A stretch of DNA of 64,000 bases, from NCBI GenBank assembly GCA_965275915.1, contig CBDHYI010000007.1, positions 1,736,001 through 1,800,000 of the forward strand, in the 5' to 3' direction. Positions within the stretch are counted from its first letter, which is position 1; every line of letters starts with the position of its first letter. Shown piece by piece: positions 25,598 through 33,196 of the stretch. A program made the translations under genes and the position numbers. The stretch is from JBDWFY01 sp965275915 (lineage in GTDB: Bacteria; Pseudomonadota; Alphaproteobacteria; Rhizobiales; Stappiaceae). A model generated the notes under the pieces. The model was not told where the DNA came from, made no database searches, and saw nothing but the letters and a program-made list of their open reading frames with translations.

Positions 25598-26473
25598 TTG
25601 AGCACACCCGTCTTCCGCTTTGCGCCATCGCCCAACGGATTCTTGCATCTGGGACATGCCTATTCGGCCCTGAAAAATTTTGAGTTGTCCCAAAACTGCG
25701 GTGGCCGGTTTCTTCTGCGCATGGAGGATATCGATCAGGTTCGCTGCACACCGGAATTCGAACAGGCGATCTACGAGGATCTGTCCTGGCTGGGGCTGAC
25801 CTGGGAGGAACCGGTCCGGCGGCAATCCGATCATTTTTCGGCCTATCAGGCCGCCCTGCAGAAACTGCGCGGACAGGATCTCGTTTACAAGGCGGTTTTG
25901 AGTCGAAAGGAAATCAGGGACTTTGCAGGAAGTCAGGCCGGGGATGCAGCCTGGCCGACCGATCCCGATGGCGCGCCGCTCTATCCTCCGGAAGACGACA
26001 TCCTGACTGCGGAAGAAAGGCGCAGGCGACTGTCCGACCAGGATATGTTTGCCTGGCGCCTCAAAATGAGGGCGGCCCTGAAACACGGCCCCGGCGAACT
26101 GAACTGGCGGGAAAGCGGAGCCGGTCCGACCGGAGAGACGGGATCCGTTCGTGCCGATCCGGCCGCCTGGGGTGATGTGGTGCTGGCGCGTAAGGATGTT
26201 CCGACCAGTTACCACCTGGCGGTCACCGTTGACGACGCGGCGCAAGGGATTACCGATATTGTCCGCGGCTGTGACCTGTTTTGGTCAACCAGCGTGCACA
26301 GACTTTTGCAGGAGTTGCTCGGCCTTCCGGAGCCGCGTTACGTTCATCATGATCTCGTTCTTGACGGCGACGGGCGCAAGCTGTCCAAAAGCCTGAAGCA
26401 CACCAGCATTCGGGCCCTTCGTTCTGACGGGGCTGCGGTTCAGGATATCCGGAGCATGATAGGTCTCTCCTGA
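25598..26473 (+). CDS. gluQRS: Glutamyl-Q tRNA(Asp) synthetase
   Basis: A truncated glutamyl-tRNA synthetase homologue that attaches glutamate to the queuosine base at position 34 of tRNA(Asp). The 291-residue catalytic core has FRFAPSPNGFLHLGHA (HIGH-type motif) and KLSKS, and ends without an anticodon-binding domain. MEDIDQVRCTP is also typical. I see no Cys4 zinc site. TTG at 25598 starts where homology begins; a second in-frame TTG at 25547 is the alternative and neither has a strong ribosome site. Confidence 0.9.
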   Translation: MSTPVFRFAPSPNGFLHLGHAYSALKNFELSQNCGGRFLLRMEDIDQVRCTPEFEQAIYEDLSWLGLTWEEPVRRQSDHFSAYQAALQKLRGQDLVYKAVLSRKEIRDFAGSQAGDAAWPTDPDGAPLYPPEDDILTAEERRRRLSDQDMFAWRLKMRAALKHGPGELNWRESGAGPTGETGSVRADPAAWGDVVLARKDVPTSYHLAVTVDDAAQGITDIVRGCDLFWSTSVHRLLQELLGLPEPRYVHHDLVLDGDGRKLSKSLKHTSIRALRSDGAAVQDIRSMIGLS

Positions 26474-26482
26474 ACGCCAACG

Positions 26483-27433
26483 TCACAACAGTTTGAGGAC
26501 AATGGCCGTTGTCACGACGGCTGCCGCCGTTGAGAACTTGATGGAATTGGCTGAAATAGCATGGCCTGTTCCAAATCGGTTGGCAAAAATGTAAGCATTG
26601 ATACCAGTTGGGCAGGCGGCCGTGACCGTCGCGACGGCCACCCACATCGGCGGCAGGTTAAACAGGTACCGTCCGGTCACGAAAACAACCGCAGGCATGA
26701 CTAAAAGTTTGATTGTCGACAGGATCAATCCGGCCGAAATATTGCCGCGGATTCCATATTTGTGGAGGCTCATGCCGAGGGAAAACAGAGCGATCGGTAC
26801 AGCGGTGGCGGCAAGGCGGTCCACGACATCGCCCGGAAGGCCGCCATACGGCAGGTCGGCGAGGGAATAAATGGTGCCCGCGGCAATTGCGATCACAAGT
26901 GGACTGGTGCCGAGATTTTTGGCGATCGCCCGCAGAATGTCCCCTGCAGCCCGAGGTTCCGAAGTACCGTCGATGACCGAGGCCCGCTCCATCAAAAAGG
27001 TGCATACGACTGTCATGACCGGCAGGTGGACAGCGAGAAGCACGAACAGAACACCCAGTCCTTCTTCGCCATAGACAGGACCGACAAGCGGAATGCCGAC
27101 GAGAACCGTGTTGGCAAAAGCAGCAGAGATTCCGCCGATAACCCCTGCCCTCGCGTCGCGGCCGAAAATATGCCTGACGATCAGCGTTCCGGCAGTCCAG
27201 GCCACGAATGCACCGGTGAAGTAAGTCGCCCATAAGGCCCAGGGCGACGCATTGCCCAGTTCGGCGGTGACCAGCGTCCGGAAAATCAGCATCGGAATTG
27301 CGATCGTATAAACGAACTGTCCCAGCGCATCGCCGATTTTTTCGTTAAGCAGATCGATCTGTGATGTCAGGTAACCGATGCCGATGAGCGCAAAGATGGG
27401 CAGGACAACGTCGATAATTCCGTTTGACGACAT
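26483..27433 (-). CDS. AEC-family (auxin efflux carrier-like) transporter
   Basis: A 316-residue membrane protein with about ten helices, of the AEC/bile-arsenite-riboflavin superfamily. Typical segments are VLPIFALIGIGYL at the start, ISAAFANTVLVGIPLV, and the second-half GMSLHKYG and CPTGINAYIFANRF. Bacterial members carry dicarboxylates such as malate or malonate, but the substrate cannot be read here. It is convergent with gluQRS. Confidence 0.9.
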   Translation of the reverse strand: MSSNGIIDVVLPIFALIGIGYLTSQIDLLNEKIGDALGQFVYTIAIPMLIFRTLVTAELGNASPWALWATYFTGAFVAWTAGTLIVRHIFGRDARAGVIGGISAAFANTVLVGIPLVGPVYGEEGLGVLFVLLAVHLPVMTVVCTFLMERASVIDGTSEPRAAGDILRAIAKNLGTSPLVIAIAAGTIYSLADLPYGGLPGDVVDRLAATAVPIALFSLGMSLHKYGIRGNISAGLILSTIKLLVMPAVVFVTGRYLFNLPPMWVAVATVTAACPTGINAYIFANRFGTGHAISANSIKFSTAAAVVTTAIVLKLL

Positions 27434-27583
27434 CAGGCCTCCATGGTGCGTGAACGCTGCTATTTGTTGGGGAAAATCAGACAGATTAGATGCGGTATAG
27501 CCGGTAAATTCACATTTTGCAGTCCCTTAATCCGGCTCAGGTTATTATCATACCGCCGAACATATGAGCATGGATGGGCAGTG

Positions 27584-28771
27584 ATGGGCGATGAAAAGCC
27601 CGGCGAAAAGGGGCAGGGCCGCGCACAGGCCGGTTCTTCGGTCTCCGAAGCGGCGCGCCTTTTGGCAATAGCCGCCCACGACCTGAGAACACCGTTAGGG
27701 GCCATGACGGCGATCATGGACCTTCTGGAACAAACCGATCTTGATACAGAGCAGCGGAACCTGCTGTCGCGCCTGCGCGCTGCCGGCGGTTATCTGCGGA
27801 ATCTGTCCGATGAACTGATTTCAGTCGAGCAGCGTCAGTTTCTGGCGGACCGGCATCATCGGAATTTCAACCCCGCAGAGACGCTTGAGGCTCTCATTTC
27901 GCTTTACCAGGCCCAATCGAATTCAAAGGGTGTTGCTCTCAGTGAAAAAATCGGTCCGGATCTGAAGAGAACCTACTCCGGTTTTCCGCTGGCATTGCAG
28001 CGCATTATCGGAAATCTGCTGGAGAACGCGGTCAAATTCACCGGTGAAGGAACGATCGCAGTCAATGCGGAACTCGGTTCTGAGGCAGGACAGCAAATTC
28101 TGGTTGTTCTTGTCCGTGACCAGGGACCCGGTATGGCACCGCATGAAGTTGAGGGGCTGTTTTCCCCCTTTAAACAGGGACAGGCCGGCCGGAGCAGTCA
28201 GCAGGGATCCGGCCTTGGACTTTGGATTTCCTGCCAACTCGCCTCTGCTCTTGGAGGCAGCCTGTCAGCGGAAAGCGCAGTGGGGCAGGGTACGACAATG
28301 CGGCTTGAGTTACCCCTTTTTGCGCCGCACCCTGATCAATCGGTACAAGATCCTCTCCCGGGCGATACAGAAAGTTATCGCGACCTTATTGCGCGGAAGA
28401 GCGTTCTGGCTCTCGATGACAACCAGGCCAGCCGCGAGATCCTCGTTTCAGTTCTTGAAAGTTTCGGGATGACGGTTGCTGAGGCATCCACAGGAGAAGA
28501 AGCGCTCGATCTTGCCGAGGAAAGCCAGTTCGATGTTTTTATGCTTGATCTCAATCTACCGGGAAAAAGCGGTGCGGAAGTGGCTCTTCAGCTGCAGGAT
28601 CGCGGACAAAATGCCAGGAGTGTTTTCGTCGCCCTAACCGCAGGCATGAGACCCGATGTGGTGCAGGACTATGAAAAGGCGGACTTTGACGGCCTTGTCG
28701 CCAAACCGTTTGTCGTGAAAACGCTGTTTGACGAACTTGGGCGTATTCTCACCGAGAAAGATCGTCTCTGA
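27584..28771 (+). CDS. Soluble hybrid histidine kinase with C-terminal receiver
   Basis: A 395-residue signalling protein without transmembrane segments or PAS/GAF domain. HisKA runs from about residue 20 with phospho-acceptor His32 in AIAAHDLRTPLG. The ATPase domain follows (NLLENAVKF N-box, VRDQGPGM, GSGLGLWI). The receiver domain (about 272-390) has DDN, phospho-acceptor Asp322 in MLDLNLPG and Lys in AKPF. The start could be ATG 27584 or GTG 27581. With only ~20 residues before the kinase core, it must sense a cytoplasmic partner or be switched by another receiver. No cognate output regulator is adjacent. Confidence 0.9.
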   Translation: MGDEKPGEKGQGRAQAGSSVSEAARLLAIAAHDLRTPLGAMTAIMDLLEQTDLDTEQRNLLSRLRAAGGYLRNLSDELISVEQRQFLADRHHRNFNPAETLEALISLYQAQSNSKGVALSEKIGPDLKRTYSGFPLALQRIIGNLLENAVKFTGEGTIAVNAELGSEAGQQILVVLVRDQGPGMAPHEVEGLFSPFKQGQAGRSSQQGSGLGLWISCQLASALGGSLSAESAVGQGTTMRLELPLFAPHPDQSVQDPLPGDTESYRDLIARKSVLALDDNQASREILVSVLESFGMTVAEASTGEEALDLAEESQFDVFMLDLNLPGKSGAEVALQLQDRGQNARSVFVALTAGMRPDVVQDYEKADFDGLVAKPFVVKTLFDELGRILTEKDRL

Positions 28772-29304
28772 TCCAATATATCGCGGATGAAAAAAGCTCC
28801 CGTTCAACTTTCCGCAATGGTAAAAGTCGTTGCGATAAAGAGTGTTATGGGAATGAACATCGAAGGGAACCGGCCCGAAAAATATACCGAGAAGTCCGGC
28901 GGAATAGTCTTCTACTGGCCATGCAGCACGTGTTCGGCCAGTCGATGCTATGTTTTCGACTAGGAAAACGGTCTATTTTTTGAGATTTTCTTGGCTGGTC
29001 ACGTCTTATTGTTGCATTCCTGCCGATTAAGCGAAAAAACAGACAGACTTATGTGGACATAACGTCTTTTCATACTGCCTTTTGCAGAAGAAGTTTGTTA
29101 TCGCATCCTCACCCCCGCGAAAAAGCCGAACCCGTTTTTCCGCGTCTTTAACGGGCCGGTATCCAAGGGTTCGGCGCTTTTCCCTTAAAATGTGTGCCAA
29201 CAGGTGCCTGCTGTTCTTTGACGCAGGCCCTTGGCATCGTTCTGAAGAATACGATACACAGCCGCATATTTTTGAAAGGCCGTATCGTGTCGAACAGGGG
29301 ACCA
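28772..29304 (+). other. Long gene-free stretch with hairpins before the PAP2 gene
   Basis: These 533 bases hold no convincing gene. GCCGAACCC (29125-29133) pairs with GGGTTCGGC (29167-29175), with AAAAG and CTTTT outside the arms, and GCCTGC/GCAGGC (about 29204-29226) makes a second hairpin. Both precede the PAP2 ATG at 29305 and could be leader RNA structures or a late terminator for the kinase gene. A 48-codon frame at 28817-28963 has no ribosome site and is probably chance. Confidence 0.3.
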
Positions 29305-30156
29305 ATGCAGCACAGCCACAAAAGCCGTTGGTCTGCTTTTACGCATGTGAGCGCGCTGATCCGCCGATCGCCCGGTGTTGCGGTTCTGATCGGGATTTTG
29401 CTTGTATCCCTGTTTTTTCTGTCGTTTCCCGGTGTCGATTTGTGGGCATCCGGTCTTTTCTATGATAGCGGCGAGGGTTTCTGGGCGAAAACAGATCCTT
29501 TTTTCATTCGCCTGAGAGAGCTGGGGCCTTTTCTTGTCAAGCTGATTGCCGCGGGATGCCTGATCATTTTGCTGCTCAAGCTGATTGTCCCGGATCGAAA
29601 AGCGCTGATAGATCTCCGATGGCCGCTTTATGCGTTGTCGACCCTGATTGTCGGTCCAGGCCTGGTTGTAAACGGTCTTTTCAAAAACAACTGGGGACGC
29701 CCCCGTCCACTGACGGTCGAGCAGTTCGGAGGGGAGTTTCCTTATGTTCCGGTTTGGGAAGTAACCGACTTTTGCCACAGGAATTGCTCGTTTGTCTCCG
29801 GAGAGGGCTCGGCAAGCGCCTGGCTGCTGTCCCTTGCCGTTGTGGCTCCGGTGTTGTGGCGACGCGCGGTTCTTGTTCCGGCTCTGATCCTGATGATTGC
29901 GCTGTCTCTCAACCGCATCGCGTTTGGCGGACATTTCCTGTCCGACACATTGCTGTCCTGGGGCATGATCTTCCTGATCATGCGAGTTGCTTATTGGCTG
30001 TTTTTTGTTCGTACGCCCTGGTTTCTGGCGCCGGAGGTGCTGGAGGCGGCATTGTCCCGTCTGGGAAGACGGATAAACGCCGCCGCCTGCGGGTTATTCA
30101 CTCGATTTCGGAGGGAAGTGGCCGCTTTTTTTTCGAGATTTTCCGACCGATCTTAA
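29305..30156 (+). CDS. PAP2-superfamily inner-membrane phosphatase
   Basis: A 283-residue membrane phosphatase of the PAP2/LpxE-like superfamily. Six helices are visible. The three catalytic motifs are KNNWGRPRP, CSFVSGEGS and RIAFGGHFLSD (R-x5-H-x3-D with the nucleophilic His). In the middle motif the usual PSGH histidine is replaced by Glu (SGE), a variant I associate with lipid-phosphate phosphatases. Candidate substrates are lipid A, phosphatidylglycerol phosphate or undecaprenyl pyrophosphate. ATG at 29305 follows GGGGA. An Arg-rich cytoplasmic tail closes the protein. Confidence 0.86.
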   Translation: MQHSHKSRWSAFTHVSALIRRSPGVAVLIGILLVSLFFLSFPGVDLWASGLFYDSGEGFWAKTDPFFIRLRELGPFLVKLIAAGCLIILLLKLIVPDRKALIDLRWPLYALSTLIVGPGLVVNGLFKNNWGRPRPLTVEQFGGEFPYVPVWEVTDFCHRNCSFVSGEGSASAWLLSLAVVAPVLWRRAVLVPALILMIALSLNRIAFGGHFLSDTLLSWGMIFLIMRVAYWLFFVRTPWFLAPEVLEAALSRLGRRINAAACGLFTRFRREVAAFFSRFSDRS

Positions 30157-30171
30157 AGCGCCCGATGGACA

Positions 30172-30624
30172 TCAGTTTCGCGCCGTCAGAATTTTCTCGA
30201 TCTTATGAACCGGATGTCTGGTCAGTTCCTTGTCCACTTCCGCAATGATCCGTGTCTTGACTTCAGAATGCAGATTTTTGCGCAAATCTCCCAGGATCAT
30301 CGGCGGCGCAACGATGACGAGCTTGTCAAACTTGGCTTTGTGAGCCGCTTTGTAGAGTGTTTCGGAAAGTTCCTTGGCAAACCGGTGCTTTTCCAGCAAA
30401 TGCCAGTCGGTCGGTTCTGCCGCCGATTTGTGTTCTGACGGCCCGTCGCTGAAACGCCCCGGACGTTCGGTGCCCTGATCGGAAGTTGCCGGATTGTCGT
30501 TCTCAATGACGCGGATCATCTCAAGATTCGGGAACTCGGCGTCGCCTTTGTTGCGCAAAAACAGGGCACGTTCTCCGTCTCCTACGACAATCCATGCATC
30601 TTGATCTATTTTCAGTCCCAGCAT
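30172..30624 (-). CDS. Host attachment protein family (PF10116-like)
   Basis: A 150-residue cytoplasmic protein resembling the 'protein required for attachment to host cells' family: WIVVGDGERALFLRN at the N-terminus, then ERPGRFSD and FDKLVIVAPPMILGDLRKNL, ending HPVHKIEKIL. The fold is related to eRF1/baeRF-type domains. The name stems from an Agrobacterium attachment phenotype and says little about biochemistry; many free-living bacteria have it. It is convergent with the PAP2 gene and 97 nt downstream of the LMW phosphatase gene on the same strand. Confidence 0.85.
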   Translation of the reverse strand: MLGLKIDQDAWIVVGDGERALFLRNKGDAEFPNLEMIRVIENDNPATSDQGTERPGRFSDGPSEHKSAAEPTDWHLLEKHRFAKELSETLYKAAHKAKFDKLVIVAPPMILGDLRKNLHSEVKTRIIAEVDKELTRHPVHKIEKILTARN

Positions 30625-30721
30625 TATCCGAGCTCCTTTGGTTTGATCTGCAACATTCGGTCAAACTGGTCGCAGTTCGCGCCACGCTCCCGCATCGGCG
30701 TATCTTTTGCTTTGACGTCGA

Positions 30722-31198
30722 TCAAGATGGATCGTTTACAGGGAAAAGTCGGTCCAAAATTCCGCTGCTTGCAGTTTCAATCATGCCGTAGACCCGTTGA
30801 AATCCGTCGGTCCCGCCATAGTAGGGATCCGGCACGTCTTTTTGTCCCAGGCCGGCATAGTCAAGAAACAACGATAAGGTTGCGGTGCCGTCGGGCGGCC
30901 GGTGAGCAGATAAGTGCCTGAGATTGTCCTGATCCATCGCAAAAATAAAATCGAACTGAGAAAAATCAGCTTCCGTTATGCGCCGTGCCTGCTGCTGCGA
31001 AATGTCGATGCCGTGCTCGTTTGCGATCTCGATGGATCGGGGATCCGGGGGATTTCCCACGTGCCAGGCGCCGGTGCCAGCTGATTCGATCTCCAACTTG
31101 TCCGACAGTCGCCGTTTTTGGGCAAGATCACGAAAGACACCCTCAGCGAGGGGAGAGCGGCATATATTTCCAAGGCAGACAAAGAGAACGGATGTCAA
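30722..31198 (-). CDS. Low molecular weight protein-tyrosine phosphatase
   Basis: A 158-residue cytoplasmic phosphatase. The P-loop is CLGNICRS with nucleophile Cys8 and Arg14, and the general acid is Asp124 in DPYYGG. Length and motif order match LMW-PTPs. Such enzymes often oppose bacterial tyrosine kinases of exopolysaccharide systems, and a polysaccharide module lies 25 kb away, but no kinase is seen here. Confidence 0.93.
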   Translation of the reverse strand: MTSVLFVCLGNICRSPLAEGVFRDLAQKRRLSDKLEIESAGTGAWHVGNPPDPRSIEIANEHGIDISQQQARRITEADFSQFDFIFAMDQDNLRHLSAHRPPDGTATLSLFLDYAGLGQKDVPDPYYGGTDGFQRVYGMIETASSGILDRLFPVNDPS

Positions 31199-31331
31199 AG
31201 CAGCAAGATCCCGACTGTCGAAGTTTGGGTTGAGGACCTATGTAAGTCCTGAGCTTGAGGGATCATAACTGTATCTTCTCTCCCTGCGCCAAGCTAATCT
31301 GAACAGGGATCAGGTTATGAAGGAGGCCGAT

Positions 31332-31628
31332 ATGGCAGAACGGCTGACGGACGAAGACAAAAAGCAGGCGCTTTCCGAACTAAGCCACTGGGCTTTGGTC
31401 GAGGGGCGGGAGGCGATATGCCGAAGCTTCAGGTTTAAGTCTTTTAATGAGGCATTCGGCTTTATGGCCCGGGTGGCACTCGTTGCGGAAAAAATGGATC
31501 ACCATCCGGAATGGTTCAATGTCTACAACAAAGTGGATGTTGTGCTGGCAACCCACGATGCCGGCGGGTTGACCAGGCTCGATGTCGACCTTGCGAAAAA
31601 AATGGATCGGATTGCAGCAGACGGTTGA
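31332..31628 (+). CDS. phhB: Pterin-4a-carbinolamine dehydratase
   Basis: Dehydrates 4a-hydroxytetrahydrobiopterin, recycling the cofactor of aromatic hydroxylases. The 98-residue protein has the active-site block KMDHHPEWFNVYNKVDVVL and THDAGGLT. AAGGAGG at 31320-31326 is an excellent ribosome site and points to ATG 31332; the ATG at 31317 is overlapped by that site. No phenylalanine hydroxylase gene is in the window. Confidence 0.93.
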   Translation: MAERLTDEDKKQALSELSHWALVEGREAICRSFRFKSFNEAFGFMARVALVAEKMDHHPEWFNVYNKVDVVLATHDAGGLTRLDVDLAKKMDRIAADG

Positions 31629-31653
31629 CTTACCGGCTGGAGCGTATCCTGGT

Positions 31654-31893
31654 TCAGCCGCCTTTTTCGATAACGAATATACGAATTTCATCCCGGGCGG
31701 ATTTATCCACCAGCTTGTGACCTTTTTCCCGGCAGAAGTGGGGGATATCGATATCGGTCAACGGGTCGGTGGTTTCAATGCTGAGCCTGTCACCGGCTTT
31801 GAGACGGGACAATGCTTTTTGTGTCTTCAGGACAGGTAAGGGGCATATGAGTCCCCTGAGATCCAAAACGACCGCCTTGTCATCGTCCGTCAA
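31654..31893 (-). CDS. TusA-family sulfurtransferase
   Basis: A 79-residue TusA/YedF-like protein. The catalytic cysteine lies in the CPxP motif LDLRGLICPLPVLKTQKAL. The family relays sulfur for tRNA thiolation or redox chemistry. It is convergent with phhB (25 nt apart) and divergent from the DUF924 gene. No tus or dsr partners are present, so its pathway is open. Confidence 0.9.
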   Translation of the reverse strand: MTDDDKAVVLDLRGLICPLPVLKTQKALSRLKAGDRLSIETTDPLTDIDIPHFCREKGHKLVDKSARDEIRIFVIEKGG

Positions 31894-31964
31894 AGAAATG
31901 CCTTTCCAATTTCGCGGGTACGGAGATAATCGTCCTCAGGTTTCGTTACCCTCAGGAGACAGAC

Positions 31965-32516
31965 ATGTCCAGCGCATCGCACGATCCCATCGATATTCTC
32001 TCTTTCTGGTGGGAGGCGGGACCTGACAAGTGGTTTGAGGCAGACAAAACGTTCGATGACGATATCCGATCGCGATTTCCGGTGCTTTATGAGGCGGCGT
32101 TTGCCGGGTCGCTCGACCATTGGACGGAGACTCCGCACGGGGCGCTTGCGCTGATCCTCGTTCTCGATCAGTTCCCGCGTAACATGTTCAGAAACACCCC
32201 TGAGGCGTTTCAAAGCGACCAAAAAGCGTTGAAGGTTGCCGACACGGCGGTCGGGAAAAATTTTCATCTGGCCTTTCCAGCGCCTGCGCGGGTTTTTTTC
32301 TTTCTGCCGTTCGAACACGCCGAAGACATGCAAGCCCAGGAAAAATCCGTCGATCTGTGCCGGGCGTATTGCGATGAGCAGGGGTACCATTACGCTCTGA
32401 TTCACATGGATGTCATCCGTCGTTTCGGCCGGTTTCCGCATCGCAATAGTGTTTTGGGCCGGCAAAGCACGGACAAGGAGCGGGCCTATCTGGCACAGGG
32501 CGGATTTTCAGCGTGA
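31965..32516 (+). CDS. DUF924 family protein
   Basis: A 183-residue cytoplasmic alpha-helical protein of DUF924. Hallmarks are ILSFWWEAGPDKWFEAD, LILVLDQFPRNMFR, FFFLPFEHAED and FGRFPHRNSVLGR. The fold is TPR-like and its function is unknown. It stands alone, ahead of the glnK regulatory region. Confidence 0.88.
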   Translation: MSSASHDPIDILSFWWEAGPDKWFEADKTFDDDIRSRFPVLYEAAFAGSLDHWTETPHGALALILVLDQFPRNMFRNTPEAFQSDQKALKVADTAVGKNFHLAFPAPARVFFFLPFEHAEDMQAQEKSVDLCRAYCDEQGYHYALIHMDVIRRFGRFPHRNSVLGRQSTDKERAYLAQGGFSA

Positions 32517-32556
32517 ACTTATGTCTGCATAAAAAATAGTCAGAACTGAATTTTGT

Positions 32557-32579
32557 ATTTGCACAAAAAATATGCAAAT
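32557..32579 (+). promoter_or_regulatory. NtrC-like inverted repeat upstream of glnK
   Basis: ATTTGCA (32557-32563) and TGCAAAT (32573-32579) form a perfect inverted repeat, containing TGCAC-N7-ATGCA, one base from the NtrC consensus TGCAC-N7-GTGCA. It lies ~145 bp upstream of the sigma-54-like promoter, a usual enhancer distance. Confidence 0.55.
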
Positions 32580-32712
32580 CATCTTGCGCGCCCTCTAATT
32601 CGGCAAACAGGAATAACTGCTTGCGAAATATAGGTGTAACTATTTGACTTAATTGTATTTTTATAAATCTTTCTGATCGGTAAACGCATCCGAAACTGCT
32701 GAAATTTTCAAT

Positions 32713-32728
32713 TGGCACGAAGTTTGAA
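32713..32728 (+). promoter_or_regulatory. Sigma-54-type promoter of glnK-amtB
   Basis: TTGGCACGAAGTTTGAA matches the -24/-12 consensus TGGCACG-N4-TTGCW except that the -12 GC is GA. Spacing is exact (GG-N10-GA). It lies ~110 nt before the glnK start. The same variant occurs before the second amt gene. Confidence 0.6.
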
Positions 32729-32838
32729 CTGTTCCTGAACTGATAGCAGTCGGCCCAATGCGCGGTCACGGCAATCTGTGATGAGATCGCTTCGGCGATT
32801 GACGTCGCAACCCGCAGGGAAAGGGAAAGTCAGGCAAT

Positions 32839-33177
32839 ATGAAAATTGTGATGGCCATTATCAAGCCGTTCAAACTCGATGAGGTGCGTGATGCACTGAC
32901 GAGTATCGGCGTTCAGGGGCTTACCGTCACCGAAGTTAAGGGGTATGGCCGCCAGAAAGGGCATACCGAGATCTATCGCGGCACTGAATATGCCGTCAGT
33001 TTTCTGCCCAAACTGAAAATCGAGGTCGCTGTTTCGGGGGAGACCGTCGGCAAAGTCGTCGAAGCCATCTCGGGCGCGGCGAAAACCGGCCAGATCGGTG
33101 ACGGCAAGATTTTTGTCTATTCGATCGACCAGGCTGTTCGCATCCGCACCGGCGAGACAGACGCCGAAGCGCTTTAA
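32839..33177 (+). CDS. glnK: Nitrogen regulatory protein P-II
   Basis: A 112-residue PII trimer subunit that reports nitrogen and 2-oxoglutarate/ATP status and gates the ammonium transporter. The T-loop GRQKGHTEIYRGTEYAVSFLPK (38-59, read in two halves) carries Tyr51, the uridylylation site. The C-loop TGQIGDGKIFV completes the nucleotide site. Immediate linkage to amtB (19 nt) identifies it as the GlnK type rather than GlnB. Expression is probably NtrC and sigma-54 dependent given the upstream sites. Confidence 0.96.
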   Translation: MKIVMAIIKPFKLDEVRDALTSIGVQGLTVTEVKGYGRQKGHTEIYRGTEYAVSFLPKLKIEVAVSGETVGKVVEAISGAAKTGQIGDGKIFVYSIDQAVRIRTGETDAEAL

Positions 33178-33196
33178 GGTTATCTGGGAGCTACCA

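Noticed and set aside
28817..28963. 48-codon frame ending in a cysteine-rich tail in the kinase-PAP2 gap
   Set aside because: No ribosome-binding site and no known family. It is too short to distinguish from chance without comparative data.
29027..29305. 92-codon minus-strand frame before the PAP2 gene
   Set aside because: Cys/Arg-rich with no motif; it covers the leader hairpins and probably results from them.
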